A DNA stretch of 64,000 nt from Roseateles chitinivorans (lineage in GTDB: Bacteria > Pseudomonadota > Gammaproteobacteria > Burkholderiales > Burkholderiaceae_C). Every line of letters begins with the position of its first letter. The stretch's first letter is position 1. Of the stretch, positions 42,745 to 52,142 are shown piece by piece. The stretch lies in assembly GCF_002761755.1 (NCBI RefSeq), contig NZ_PEOG01000016.1, positions 40,853 to 104,852 of the forward strand, given 5' to 3'. The translations under genes were made by a program, and so were the position numbers. The notes beneath the pieces were generated by a model that ran no database searches, was not told where the DNA came from, and saw nothing but the letters and a program-made list of their open reading frames with translations.

Positions 42745-43827
42745 ATGCCGCTGTACCACCTGCCGCCCTCCCCCGTCCCGCCGTCGCTGGTGGGGCTCTC
42801 CGAACCTCCGGCCGCCTCCGACGGGCCCGCCGGGTCCTCCTCCCGCCCTGCTCCGCCGCCGGCCGCCGGCCCCGACACACGGGGCCTGCGGGCCCTGGAG
42901 CGCCGCTGGGCGCAGTCGGTGGCGGCGCACGCGCTGTGGTCGCGACAGGCGCCGATCGTGCCGCTGTTGCTCGACTGGCTGCGCGACGCCGAACCGATCG
43001 CCCGGACGCTCGGTCCGGCGATGTGGCGGCACTTCGCACAGCATCTGTTGCAGCACGCCAGCAGCCGCGACCTGCGCGCGATGGGGCTGGACGAGCGCGT
43101 CGAGTCCCGCGTCTGGGCCTCCTGGCCCGAGTGGCGCACCGCCGGCTTCCGCATCGCCGACGCGCCGGGGCGGCTGCATCGCGCCGTCGTCTGGTGGGAG
43201 GACGGCCAACTGCCGGAGTTCCCCCAGGACGGTGCCGTCTTCGAGGCGCCCTACGGCGCCGCGCTCTGGTTGGACGGCCGGTTGCTGCCCTACCCGCAGG
43301 AACTGACCTTCGGCTGCTCGATCGCCGGCTCCGGGGAATGGCTGGACGACCGCTACTTCGTGCTGGACGTCGACGGCCCGCCGGAGCATCCGGACTATGT
43401 CGAGGAACTCGCCAACGGCCGCGGATCGGTGCTCAGCCTGCTGGTGGTGGATGCCCGCCATCGCAGCTGCCACCTGCTGAATCCGCGCGCCCACGAGCCC
43501 TGGCTGCGCCCGCGGATCGCGGTGCAGGCCGACGGCCGCTGGCGCATCGACCCGGGCATCGACGCGGACGCCGGTGACCCGCGCTATGACGAGGATGCCG
43601 ACCGGCCCGTCGTCGCCTCCCGGCTGATGCTGCCCTCGGACCTGCCGCCGGCCTCGATCGCGGCGGAGATCCCGGACGACGAGGCCGAGCCGCGCTCGCT
43701 CGCACCGGCCTGGCGCCATGTCGTCGACAGCTGGAACGCCGATCGCGACCGGCTGGTCGCGCTGCTCGGCGAGATGAATTACGAACTGGCCCTGGACAGC
43801 TTCCGCGATGCCGCCCTGGGCGGGTGA
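42745..43827 (+). CDS. Hypothetical protein, unrecognised
   Basis: Open frame of 360 aa with consistent G+C-rich codon use and no shift over its length. The first about 45 residues are Pro/Ser/Ala-rich and probably disordered. The rest is a soluble mixed alpha/beta protein, rich in Trp and Asp, with no motif I recognise (for example VVWWEDGQLPEFP and DDRYFVLDVDGPPEHPDYVEELANG). It has no signal peptide or membrane segment. It lies 204 bp after the PepSY gene, in a gap where I see nothing. Its last 49 bp overlap the end of the convergent LysR gene. Confidence 0.6.
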   Translation: MPLYHLPPSPVPPSLVGLSEPPAASDGPAGSSSRPAPPPAAGPDTRGLRALERRWAQSVAAHALWSRQAPIVPLLLDWLRDAEPIARTLGPAMWRHFAQHLLQHASSRDLRAMGLDERVESRVWASWPEWRTAGFRIADAPGRLHRAVVWWEDGQLPEFPQDGAVFEAPYGAALWLDGRLLPYPQELTFGCSIAGSGEWLDDRYFVLDVDGPPEHPDYVEELANGRGSVLSLLVVDARHRSCHLLNPRAHEPWLRPRIAVQADGRWRIDPGIDADAGDPRYDEDADRPVVASRLMLPSDLPPASIAAEIPDDEAEPRSLAPAWRHVVDSWNADRDRLVALLGEMNYELALDSFRDAALGG

Positions 43828-44762
43828 GCCGCCGCGACCTCGCGGCAGCAGGCCATGAACTGCTCAGCCGCCGGCGTCGCGCGCCGGTTGCGCAGCGTCA
43901 GCAGGCCCACCGGCGGCAGCTCGATCGGCACGTCGATCGGCAGCGCCTTCGCCAGCCCCTCGCGGACCAGGTAGCGCGCCACGTTGTCGGCGACGAAGGC
44001 GGCCGCACCACGCTGGCGCAGGAAGGTCAGGGTGACCAGGAAGGACGCGCTCTCGATGATGTCGCTCGGCGGATCCAGCCGCTGGGCGTAGAAGAGCTGG
44101 TTCAGCTTGATCCGCGACGAGGCCCATGGCGGCGGCATCACCCACGGCATGCCGGCGAGTTCGGCCCAGGGCGGCTCGCGCCGCTTGCGGCCGGCGGCCA
44201 GCGGATGGTCGGGCCGCACGACGATGCGCATCGCCTCCTCCATCAGCGGCTCGGTCGCCAGGTCCGGCGCGGCATAGCCGGGCTCCAGCCGGGCGACGAT
44301 CACGTCGAGTTCGCCCACGCGCAGGCGCGGCAGCAGGCGCGTCAGATCGCCCTCCTCCAGGTGCACCGTGGTCAGCGACGAGTGGCGCTTGAGCCGCTCG
44401 ACCGCGCCGGCCACCAGGCCCGGCATCGCCACCACCATCGCGCCGACGCTGACCCGTCCCGCCGCGCCGCTGGCCACGGCGGCGATCTCGTCGCGGGTGC
44501 GGGCGTAGTCCGACAGCACCGAGCGCGCGAAACGCACCACCGCCTCGCCGAATGGCGTCGGCTCGGTGCCGCGCGTGGAGCGCGTGAACAAGGCCAGGCC
44601 GAACATGCGCTCGACCTCGGCCAGCGACTTCGACACCGCCGGCTGCGTCTGCGACAGGAACTCCGCCGCGCGGCCGAGGTGCCGGAACTGGTCGAGCGCG
44701 ACCAGCATCTGCAGGTGGCGCAGCTTGAGGTTGGAACGCAGGACACGATCGATCTGGCTCAT
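43779..44762 (-). CDS. LysR-type regulator next to sugar-acid operon
   Basis: Regulator of 327 aa. The helix-turn-helix is in FRHLGRAAEFLSQTQPAVSKSLAEVE (residues 27-52), and the effector domain has the VGAMVVAMPGLVAGAVERL start seen in GbpR-type regulators of sugar and aromatic acid genes. It is divergent from the binding-protein/dehydratase operon, with a perfect 30-bp palindrome 14 bp before its ATG that is probably its operator. Its C-terminal tail reads 49 bp into the convergent hypothetical gene. Confidence 0.88.
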   Translation of the reverse strand: MSQIDRVLRSNLKLRHLQMLVALDQFRHLGRAAEFLSQTQPAVSKSLAEVERMFGLALFTRSTRGTEPTPFGEAVVRFARSVLSDYARTRDEIAAVASGAAGRVSVGAMVVAMPGLVAGAVERLKRHSSLTTVHLEEGDLTRLLPRLRVGELDVIVARLEPGYAAPDLATEPLMEEAMRIVVRPDHPLAAGRKRREPPWAELAGMPWVMPPPWASSRIKLNQLFYAQRLDPPSDIIESASFLVTLTFLRQRGAAAFVADNVARYLVREGLAKALPIDVPIELPPVGLLTLRNRRATPAAEQFMACCREVAAAHPPRAASRKLSRASS

Positions 44763-44775
44763 GGCCGCGCATCTT

Positions 44776-44805
44776 AGGCTTCATGCCGTTTCCGGCATGA
44801 AGCCT
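44776..44805. promoter_or_regulatory. 30-bp palindromic operator
   Basis: Arms AGGCTTCATGCCG (44776-44788) and CGGCATGAAGCCT (44793-44805) are perfect reverse complements around TTTC. It lies 13 bp upstream of the lysR ATG in the 188-bp divergent promoter. Its length and exactness make it the best operator candidate of this region, for the LysR protein or a second regulator. Confidence 0.75.
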
Positions 44806-44950
44806 GTCCAGTTCTTCAATTGAGCCGCATGGACCGGGTGCCCACAATGCGACGCAAAGAGGCCTCGCTTCGCCATCGCACGGCGCAACGCGACAAGGCC
44901 CGCCGCCTTCGATTCCGAGCCAGACCTCGATCCCGAGCCAGGAGACATAG

Positions 44951-45949
44951 ATGACCATCCGCATGGACCGCCGCCGCGTCCTGCTCGCCGGCGCCGCCGG
45001 CCTCGGCGCCAGCGCCCTGTCGCTGCCGCGTGTCGCGCGCGCCGCCGCCTATCCCACCGAACGGGCCATCACCTTCATCTGCCCCTGGCCCGCCGGTGGC
45101 ACCGCCGACGTGACGATGCGGGCCCTGTGCCAGGCTGCGGCCAAGGTGCTGGGCCAGACCGTCATCATCGAGAACCGCGCCGGCGCGTCCGGCATGCTGG
45201 GCACCAAGGTGCTGTCGACCGCCAAGCCCGATGGCTACACGATCGGCCAGGTGCCGATCTCGGTGACCCGCTTCGCGCAGCTGCGCACGGTGCAGCTGGA
45301 TCCGCTCAAGGACCTCACCTACCTCGCCCGCGTCAACGGCCAGACCTTCGGCCTGGCGGTGCGCGCGGACGCGCCGTGGAAGACGCTGGCCGAGTTCGTC
45401 GCCGCCGCGAAGGCCAAGCCCGGCCTGATCACCTACGGCAGCGCCGGCATCGGCGGCGCCACCCATGTCGGCATGGAGGAATTCAACCTGCTCGCCGGCA
45501 TCCAGCTCAACCACATTCCCTACAAGGGCGGCGCGCCGGCGCTTCAGGACCTGCTGGGCGGCCAGGTGGACGCGGTGGCCGACTCCAGCTCCTGGGCGCC
45601 GCACGTCAAGTCCGGCAAGCTGCGCCTGCTCGTGACCTGGGGCGAGACCCGCACCAAGGACTTCCCGACGGTTCCGACGCTGAAGGAGTCCGGCTATGAC
45701 CTGGTCGTCGACGCGCCCAACGGCATCGGCGCGCCGAAGGGCATGGACCCGGCGATCGTGACCCGGCTGCGCGACGCCTTCCGCAAGGCCGCCGCGGATC
45801 CCGAGTTCGTCGCAGTCTGCGACCGCATCGACGCGCCGGTGATGTACCTGGACCAGCCCGACTACGAGAAATACATCCAGGCGACCTACCGCAAGGACAC
45901 GCAGCTGATCGAGCGGCTGAAGCTGCGCGAGCTGCTGGCCAAGGGCTGA
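44951..45949 (+). CDS. Tripartite tricarboxylate transporter binding protein (Bug/TctC family)
   Basis: Protein of 332 aa. The N-terminus MDRRRVLLAGAAGLGASALSL looks like a Tat signal. The mature protein has the Bug motifs ITFICPWPAGGTADVTMR, VIIENRAGASGMLGT, PDGYTIG and YKGGAPALQDLLGGQVDAVAD. AGGAGAC precedes the ATG. The TctA and TctB membrane subunits are not in the window, so it is one of the orphan Bug proteins common in Burkholderiales. It probably binds the aldarate or hydroxy-diacid degraded by the genes that follow, an inference from context. Confidence 0.92.
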   Translation: MTIRMDRRRVLLAGAAGLGASALSLPRVARAAAYPTERAITFICPWPAGGTADVTMRALCQAAAKVLGQTVIIENRAGASGMLGTKVLSTAKPDGYTIGQVPISVTRFAQLRTVQLDPLKDLTYLARVNGQTFGLAVRADAPWKTLAEFVAAAKAKPGLITYGSAGIGGATHVGMEEFNLLAGIQLNHIPYKGGAPALQDLLGGQVDAVADSSSWAPHVKSGKLRLLVTWGETRTKDFPTVPTLKESGYDLVVDAPNGIGAPKGMDPAIVTRLRDAFRKAAADPEFVAVCDRIDAPVMYLDQPDYEKYIQATYRKDTQLIERLKLRELLAKG

Positions 45950-45951
45950 GC

Positions 45952-47535
45952 GTGAGCGGATCGATGAACGCCCATTCCGCCGAGGCGGCCGCCGCCGCGT
46001 CGACCGCGACCGCGACGGCCTCGCCGCTGCTGCGACTGCATCCCGGCGACAACGTGCTGATCGCGCGCCAGGCCCTGACGCTCGGTCAGGTGCTGCCGGA
46101 ATTCGGCCTGCGCCTGAAGGCGCAGGTGCCGGCCGGCCACAAGATCGCTGCGCGCCGCATCGCCGCCGGCGAGCCGATCCGCAAGTACAACGCGGTGATC
46201 GGCATGGCCGCGCGCGACATCGAGGCCGGCGATTACGTCCATGCGCACAACATCGCGCTGGTCGACTTCCACCGCGATCCCGCCTTCGGCGCGGACGTGA
46301 AGCCGGTGGACTACCTGCCCGAAGCGGAGCGCGCCACCTTCCAGGGCATCGTGCGGGCGGATGGCCGCGTCGCCACGCGCAACTTCATCGGCATCCTCGC
46401 GTCGGTCAACTGCTCGTCGACCGCGATCAATCGCATCGCCGAGCACTTCACGCCGGAGCGGCTGAAGGCCTATCCGAACGTGGACGGCGTCGTCGCCTTC
46501 GCGCAGACCACCGGCTGCGGCATGTCCTCGCCCAGCCCGCATTTCGACCTGCTGCGTCGCACGATCGCCGGCTATGTGCGCCACCCCAACCTCGGCGGCG
46601 CGCTGATCGTCGGCCTGGGCTGCGAGCGCAACCAGGTCGCCGGCCTGATGGAGTCCCAGCACCTGGTGGCCGGCGAGACGCTGCGCACCCTGGTGATGCA
46701 GGACACCGGCGGCACCCGCGCCACGATCGAGGCCGGCATCCGCGCCGTCGAGGCGATGCTGCCGATCGCCAATCGCGTCTCCCGCCAGCCGGTCAGCGCC
46801 GCGCATCTGAAGATCGGGCTGGAATGCGGCGGCTCGGACGGCTTCTCCGGCATCGGGGCCAATCCGGCGCTGGGCGCCGCGATGGACCTGCTGGTGCGTC
46901 ATGGCGGCACCGCGATCCTGTCGGAGACGCCCGAGATCCACGGCGTCGAGTACCTGCTCACCCGCCGCGCGATCAGCCCGGAGGTCGGCCAGAAACTGCT
47001 GGACCGGCTGGCCTGGTGGGAGGCGTACACCCGCGGCCACAACGGGCAGTTCAACGGCGTCGTCGGTCCCGGCAACCAGGCCGGTGGGCTGGCCAACATC
47101 TTCGAGAAGTCGCTGGGCTCCGCGATGAAGGGCGGCACGACGCCGCTGCGGCAGGTCTACGAGTACGCCGAGCCGATCGACGAGCACGGTTTCGTGTTCA
47201 TGGATTCGCCGGGCTACGACCCGGTCGCGGTCACCGGCCAGATCGCCAGCGGCGCCAACCTGATCTGCTTCACCACCGGCCGCGGCTCGATGTTCGGCTC
47301 CAAGCCGGCGCCGACGATCAAGCTGGCCAGCAACACGCCGATGTTCACCCGCCTCGAGGAAGACATGGACATCAACTGCGGCCAGGTCATCGACGGCACG
47401 CTCAGCATCGAAGAGATGGGCCGTCAGATCTTCGAACACCTGCTGCGCACCGCGTCTGGCGAGCCGACCAAGAGCGAGCGGCTCGGCCTGGGCGACCACG
47501 AGTTCGTGCCCTGGCACCTGGGCATCGTCAGCTGA
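45952..47535 (+). CDS. UxaA/GarD family sugar-acid dehydratase
   Basis: Protein of 527 aa. Residues about 25-100 are a SAF domain (LRLHPGDNVLIARQALTLGQVL), followed by the dehydratase domain from about 115 on with GIVRADGRVATRNFIGILASVNCSS, FAQTTGCGMSS and GLECGGSDGFSGIGANPALG. It belongs to the iron-dependent altronate/galactarate dehydratase family. With an HpcH/HpaI aldolase and a semialdehyde dehydrogenase downstream, galactarate (to 5-keto-4-deoxyglucarate) is the best guess. GTG 45952 has AAGG upstream; ATG 45964 is an alternative. It begins 2 bp after the binding protein gene. Confidence 0.85.
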   Translation: MSGSMNAHSAEAAAAASTATATASPLLRLHPGDNVLIARQALTLGQVLPEFGLRLKAQVPAGHKIAARRIAAGEPIRKYNAVIGMAARDIEAGDYVHAHNIALVDFHRDPAFGADVKPVDYLPEAERATFQGIVRADGRVATRNFIGILASVNCSSTAINRIAEHFTPERLKAYPNVDGVVAFAQTTGCGMSSPSPHFDLLRRTIAGYVRHPNLGGALIVGLGCERNQVAGLMESQHLVAGETLRTLVMQDTGGTRATIEAGIRAVEAMLPIANRVSRQPVSAAHLKIGLECGGSDGFSGIGANPALGAAMDLLVRHGGTAILSETPEIHGVEYLLTRRAISPEVGQKLLDRLAWWEAYTRGHNGQFNGVVGPGNQAGGLANIFEKSLGSAMKGGTTPLRQVYEYAEPIDEHGFVFMDSPGYDPVAVTGQIASGANLICFTTGRGSMFGSKPAPTIKLASNTPMFTRLEEDMDINCGQVIDGTLSIEEMGRQIFEHLLRTASGEPTKSERLGLGDHEFVPWHLGIVS

Positions 47536-47607
47536 CGGCGCCGGCACCCGTGTCGGTTGCCGCGGCATCCATCGCTCCCTGACTTCCTTCCGCCTTCGGG
47601 TCCTTTC

Positions 47608-49059
47608 ATGCAGACGCAGAACCACATTGCCGGTCGCTGGTGCGATGCGGCCGCCGGCGACCGATTCCCGGTCGTCGATCCCGCCGACGACGGCCGCATC
47701 GCCGAGGTGCCCGACAGCCGCGCCGAGGACGCGCGAGCCGCGGTCGATGCCGCGCAGGCGGCCTTCGCCGGCTGGCGCGCGGTGCCGGCCAAGCAGCGCG
47801 CCGCGCTGCTCAAGCGCTGGAACGATCTCCTGCTGCGCGACCAGGACCGCCTGGGCGCGCTGATTTCGCGGGAGCAAGGCAAGCCGCTGGCCGAGGGACG
47901 CGCGGAAGTGGCCTACGCGGCGAGCTACATCGAGTGGTTCGCCGAGGAGGCCACACGGGCCAACGGCGAGGTCATTCCCGCCCCGGTGGCGGGCCGCCGG
48001 ATGCTGGCGCTGCGCGAGCCGGTCGGCGTCGTCGCGGCGATCACGCCCTGGAACTTCCCCGCCGCGATGATCGCCCGCAAGATCGCGCCGGCGCTGGCCG
48101 CCGGCTGCACCGTCGTCGCCAAGCCGGCCGAGGACACGCCGCTGACTTCGCTGGCGCTGGTCGAACTGGCCGTCGAGGCCGGCCTGCCGCCGGGCGTGCT
48201 CAACCTCGTCTGCGCCTCGCGCGAGCGCACGCCGGAGGTCGTCGATGTGTGGCTCGCCGACGATCGCGTGCGCAAGATCACCTTCACCGGCTCGACGCCG
48301 GTGGGCAAGCACCTGGCCCGCGAGTCGGCCGCCACGCTCAAGAAGCTGTCGCTGGAACTCGGCGGCAATGCGCCCTTCATCGTCTTCGACGATGCCGATG
48401 TCGACGCGGCGGTCGACGGCCTGATGGCTGCCAAGTTCCGCAACGGCGGCCAGACCTGCGTCTGCCCCAACCGCGTCTTCGCCCAGGCGGGCATCCATGA
48501 CCGCTTCGTCGAGCAGCTCGCGGCGCGAGTGAGCGCGCTGCGGGTCGGCCCGGCCAGCCGCGCCGACTCGCAGATCGGTCCGATGATCAATGCCCGCGCG
48601 GTCGAGAAGATCGAGCGCCATGTGCAGGACGCGCTCGCGCGCGGCGCGACCGCGGTTGCCGGCGGCCGACGGGTGCGCGACGAGATCGCGGCCGGTCCCC
48701 ACTACTTCGCGCCGACGGTGCTGACCGGCGCGACCACCGACATGCTGCTGTGGCGGGAAGAGACCTTCGGGCCGGTGGTGCCGGTGTTCCGCTTCGAGCG
48801 CGAGGACGAGGTCATCGCCGCCGCCAACGACACGCCCTTCGGCCTGGCCGCCTACTTCTACACCCGCGACCTCGCGCGCGCCTGGCGGGTCGCCGATGCG
48901 CTGGAGAGCGGCATCGTCGGCCTGAACGAGGGCGCGATCGCCGCGGAGGCCGCGCCCTTCGGCGGCGTCAAGGAATCCGGCTACGGGCGCGAGGGCTCCA
49001 CCCATGGGCTCGACGACTACCTGCACATCAAGTACGTTTGCCAGGGAGGCCTGTCATGA
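47608..49059 (+). CDS. Succinate-semialdehyde-type NAD(P)+ aldehyde dehydrogenase
   Basis: Protein of 483 aa, the usual length of GabD-like enzymes. Visible are the Rossmann and proton-relay segments [22 protein letters not shown], the catalytic Glu in [14 protein letters not shown] and Cys in [10 protein letters not shown], and [13 protein letters not shown]. GabD-like members in sugar-acid operons oxidise alpha-ketoglutaric or tartronic-type semialdehydes. The product of the aldolase that follows would be tartronate semialdehyde, so this enzyme may oxidise that, or serve the alternative route to alpha-ketoglutarate. The gene overlaps the aldolase by 4 nt. Confidence 0.9.
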   Translation: MQTQNHIAGRWCDAAAGDRFPVVDPADDGRIAEVPDSRAEDARAAVDAAQAAFAGWRAVPAKQRAALLKRWNDLLLRDQDRLGALISREQGKPLAEGRAEVAYAASYIEWFAEEATRANGEVIPAPVAGRRMLALREPVGVVAAITPWNFPAAMIARKIAPALAAGCTVVAKPAEDTPLTSLALVELAVEAGLPPGVLNLVCASRERTPEVVDVWLADDRVRKITFTGSTPVGKHLARESAATLKKLSLELGGNAPFIVFDDADVDAAVDGLMAAKFRNGGQTCVCPNRVFAQAGIHDRFVEQLAARVSALRVGPASRADSQIGPMINARAVEKIERHVQDALARGATAVAGGRRVRDEIAAGPHYFAPTVLTGATTDMLLWREETFGPVVPVFRFEREDEVIAAANDTPFGLAAYFYTRDLARAWRVADALESGIVGLNEGAIAAEAAPFGGVKESGYGREGSTHGLDDYLHIKYVCQGGLS

Positions 49060-49865
49060 GCGCGATGCACTTCTCCAACGCCTTCAAGCAGGGCCTGGCC
49101 GCGGGCCGGCCGCAGATCGGCCTGTGGCTGTCGATGGCGCAGGCCTACAGCGCCGAGGTCTGCGCGACCGCCGGCTTCCAATGGCTGCTGATCGACGGCG
49201 AGCATGCGCCCAATGAGCTGACCAGCACCCTGCAGCAGTTGCAGGCGGTGGCGCCGTATCCGTCGCATCCGGTGGTGCGCGCGGTCAATGCGGACAAGGA
49301 CGGTCTCAAGAAGCTGCTGGACATCGGCGTGCAGACGCTGCTGGTGCCGATGATCGACACCGCCGAGCAGGCGGCGGCGGTGGTGGCCGCGACGCGTTAC
49401 CCGCCGCACGGCGTGCGTGGCGTCGGGGCGGCGGTGGCGCGCGCATCGCGCTGGGGCCTGCGCCGGCATTACCTCGACGAGGCCGACGGCGAGACCTGCG
49501 TGCTGGTGCAGGCCGAGACGGTCACCGCGTTGCGCAACCTCGAGTCGATCTGCGCGGTGGACGGCGTCGACGGCGTGTTCATCGGACCCGCCGACCTCGC
49601 GGCGTCCATGGGCCATCGCGGCCATCCGACGCATCCCGAGGTGCAGGCGGCGATCGACGCGGCCCTGCGCACCATCGTCACCAGCGGCAAGGCGGCCGGC
49701 ACGCTGACCGGCGATGCGGCGCTGGCGCGGCACTACCTGTCGCTGGGCGCCCGCTTCGTCGCGGTCGGCATCGACGTCACGCTGCTCGCACAGGCCACGC
49801 GGCGCCTTGCGGCAGACTTCGAGCTCTCGCCGCCGCAGCCGGCGCCGACCGGCTCGCCGTACTGA
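49056..49865 (+). CDS. HpcH/HpaI family aldolase (2-keto-3-deoxyglucarate aldolase-like)
   Basis: Protein of 269 aa of the class II pyruvate aldolase family. [15 protein letters not shown], the catalytic Arg in PVVRAVNAD, the metal ligand Glu in VLVQAETV, and [19 protein letters not shown] with the metal-binding Asp are all present. It splits 2-keto-3-deoxy acids to pyruvate and an aldehyde. In this operon the substrate is probably 5-keto-4-deoxy- or 2-keto-3-deoxyglucarate, giving tartronate semialdehyde. The ATG overlaps the dehydrogenase stop. Confidence 0.9.
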   Translation: MSAMHFSNAFKQGLAAGRPQIGLWLSMAQAYSAEVCATAGFQWLLIDGEHAPNELTSTLQQLQAVAPYPSHPVVRAVNADKDGLKKLLDIGVQTLLVPMIDTAEQAAAVVAATRYPPHGVRGVGAAVARASRWGLRRHYLDEADGETCVLVQAETVTALRNLESICAVDGVDGVFIGPADLAASMGHRGHPTHPEVQAAIDAALRTIVTSGKAAGTLTGDAALARHYLSLGARFVAVGIDVTLLAQATRRLAADFELSPPQPAPTGSPY

Positions 49866-49970
49866 TCACGACGGTGGATCGCCCGCGACGATCGTCCGCT
49901 TCGCGGGACGGTCGGACGCGCCCGGTCCGCCCTTCCGACCTCCGTTGATTTCAAGATCGAAAGCACGACC

Positions 49971-51035
49971 ATGAGCAAGACGTACAAGATCGCCGTCATC
50001 CCCGGCGACGGCATCGGCAAGGAAGTGATGCCCGAAGGCCTGCGGGTGCTGGAGGCCGCTGCCAGGCGCTTCGGCATCCGGTTCGAGTTCACCCACATCG
50101 CGTGGGCCAGCTGCGACTACTACCAGCAGACCGGCCAGATGATGCCGGACGACTGGAAGGCGCAACTGCAGGGCCAGGACGCCATCTTCTTCGGCGCGGT
50201 GGGCTGGCCGGCGACCGTGCCGGACCATGTTTCGCTGTGGGGGTCGCTGTTGAAGTTCCGTCGCGAGTTCGACCAGTACATCAACCTGCGGCCGGTGCGG
50301 CTCTTCGAGGGCGTGCCCTGCCCGCTGGCCAATCGCAAGCCGGGCGAGATCGACTACCTCGTGGTGCGGGAGAACACCGAGGGCGAATACACCAACCTCG
50401 GCGGGGTGATGTACGCCGGCACCGATCGCGAGATCGTGATCCAGGAGTCGGTCTATTCGCGCTTCGGCGCGGACCGGGTGCTGAAGTACGCGTTCGAGCT
50501 GGCGCAGGGCCGCCCGCGCCGCCACCTCACGGTGGCGACCAAGAGCAACGGCATCGCGATCTCGATGCCCTGGTGGGATGGACGCGCGGACGCGGTCGGT
50601 GCAGGTTATCCGTCGGTGACGGTGGACAAGCAGCACATCGACATCCTGTCGGCGCGCTTCGTGCTGCAGCCGGGGCGCTTCGACGTGGTGGTGGCGTCCA
50701 ACCTGTTCGGCGACATCCTGTCGGACCTTGGGCCCGCGACCACCGGCACGATCGGGCTGGCGCCGTCGGCCAACCTGAACCCGGAGCGGAATTTCCCTTC
50801 CCTGTTCGAACCGGTGCATGGCTCGGCGCCCGACATCTACGGCAAGAACATCGCCAATCCGGTGGCGATGATCTGGTCGGGCGCGCTGATGCTGCAGTTC
50901 CTGGGCGAGCAGGCCGCGCACGACGCGATCCTGAAGGCGATCGAGCAGACGCTGGCTTCGGGGCCGCGCACGCGCGACCTGGGGGGCGAGGCGGACACGA
51001 CCGAGATGGGCAAGGCGATCGCCGAGCTGATCTGA
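49971..51035 (+). CDS. Tartrate dehydrogenase / decarboxylase-type beta-decarboxylating dehydrogenase
   Basis: Protein of 354 aa of the isopropylmalate/isocitrate dehydrogenase superfamily. The motifs IAVIPGDGIGKEVMPE, LWGSLLKFRREFDQYINLRP, VVRENTEGEYTNLGG, VASNLFGDILSDLGP and EPVHGSAPDIYGKNIANPVA match tartrate dehydrogenases (TtuC-like), which also decarboxylate tartrate or D-malate. It follows the aldolase after 105 bp and may be part of the same transcript. It suggests the operon can also take in tartrate. Confidence 0.9.
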   Translation: MSKTYKIAVIPGDGIGKEVMPEGLRVLEAAARRFGIRFEFTHIAWASCDYYQQTGQMMPDDWKAQLQGQDAIFFGAVGWPATVPDHVSLWGSLLKFRREFDQYINLRPVRLFEGVPCPLANRKPGEIDYLVVRENTEGEYTNLGGVMYAGTDREIVIQESVYSRFGADRVLKYAFELAQGRPRRHLTVATKSNGIAISMPWWDGRADAVGAGYPSVTVDKQHIDILSARFVLQPGRFDVVVASNLFGDILSDLGPATTGTIGLAPSANLNPERNFPSLFEPVHGSAPDIYGKNIANPVAMIWSGALMLQFLGEQAAHDAILKAIEQTLASGPRTRDLGGEADTTEMGKAIAELI

Positions 51036-51066
51036 GCACGGCCATTGCCGCCGGCCACGGTCCTTC

Positions 51067-52035
51067 TTACAACCAGCCGGCCTTCCTGAACCTCCAGAAC
51101 AGCACGCCGCAGGTCGCGGTGATCACGCCCAGCGCAGCGGGATAGCCCCAGCGCCACTTGAGCTCCGGCATGACCTCGAAGTTCATGCCCCAGATCCCGG
51201 CGAAGGCGGTGGCCGCCGCGAAGATCCCGGCCCAGGCCGCCAGGCGCTTGGTGGTCTCGGAGTCCTCGATCGCGGCCATCGACAGATGCACCTGGATGAC
51301 CGTCGTCGCGGTATCCCGCAGCGAATCGAGCGCCGTCTGCATCCGTTCCAGATGGTCGTAGACGTCGCGGAAGTACTCGCGCGTGTCCTCGCAGACCGGC
51401 GGCACGCGACCGCGCACCAGCTTGCCGACGGCGTCCAGCAGCGGCGACACCGCGTGCTTGACGACGGTGACGCGTTGCTTGAGTTCATACACGCGGCGGA
51501 TGTTGTCGCGGGTGACGCCGGGTTCGAAGATCTGCGCCTCGATCGCCTCGAGTTCCGCCTCCAGCGCCTCGATGACCGGGAAGTAGCGGTCCACGACCGC
51601 GTCCATGATCGCGTACATCACGAAGCCCGGACCGCGCTTGAGCATGTGCGGTTCCCGCTCCGCGCGGGCGCGCACGCCCAGCAGGCTCTGGGCGACGCGG
51701 TTGCGGATCGACAGCACGAAGTTGCTGCCGGCGAAGATGGACACCTCGCCGGTGCAGAGCTCGTCGGTGGGCGTGAACTGCACCGTCTGCATGACGGCGA
51801 ACAGCGTGTCGCCGTACTCCTCGACCTTGGGCCGCTGCTGGCCGTGCAACGCGTCCTCCACCGCGAGTTCGTGCAGGTCGAACTCCTCCTTCATCGCGAG
51901 GACCTCCTCGGTGGAGGCGTCCCGCAACGCGACCCAGACGAAGCAGTCGGGCTGCGTCAGGTAGTCGCTGATCTCTTCGGGCTGGATATCGGCCAGCCGA
52001 CGGCCGTCGCGATAGGCGACACAGTTGATGAGCAT
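51067..52035 (-). CDS. corA: CorA-type magnesium/cobalt transporter
   Basis: Inner-membrane ion channel of 322 aa. A large cytoplasmic N-terminal domain is followed by two C-terminal membrane helices. The pore signature GMN is in GIWGMNFEVMPELKW. The helix before it (KRLAAWAGIFAAATAFAG) and the polar C-terminal end FRKAGWL are typical. It imports Mg2+ (or Co2+, Ni2+) down the membrane potential as a pentamer. It converges with the tartrate dehydrogenase gene. The short upstream gap to the ABC gene contains no recognisable Mg2+ riboswitch. Confidence 0.93.
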   Translation of the reverse strand: MLINCVAYRDGRRLADIQPEEISDYLTQPDCFVWVALRDASTEEVLAMKEEFDLHELAVEDALHGQQRPKVEEYGDTLFAVMQTVQFTPTDELCTGEVSIFAGSNFVLSIRNRVAQSLLGVRARAEREPHMLKRGPGFVMYAIMDAVVDRYFPVIEALEAELEAIEAQIFEPGVTRDNIRRVYELKQRVTVVKHAVSPLLDAVGKLVRGRVPPVCEDTREYFRDVYDHLERMQTALDSLRDTATTVIQVHLSMAAIEDSETTKRLAAWAGIFAAATAFAGIWGMNFEVMPELKWRWGYPAALGVITATCGVLFWRFRKAGWL

Positions 52036-52142
52036 GGGATGTCTCGCTCGTTCTTGCTTGCGGCGAGCGTAGCCCGGATGGCCTCAAGGCGACATCAAGA
52101 GAAACCGAGGGGGCGCCGCGGCGCCGAGACAACGCGGGCGAC

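Noticed and set aside
45886..49026. A frame of over 1000 codons on the minus strand opposite the sugar-acid genes.
   Set aside because: Same cause: a low-complexity reading antisense to a dehydratase and a dehydrogenase with complete motifs.
52036..52142. Mg2+ riboswitch upstream of corA.
   Set aside because: The gap is only 107 bp and I see no M-box-like set of stems or conserved loops.
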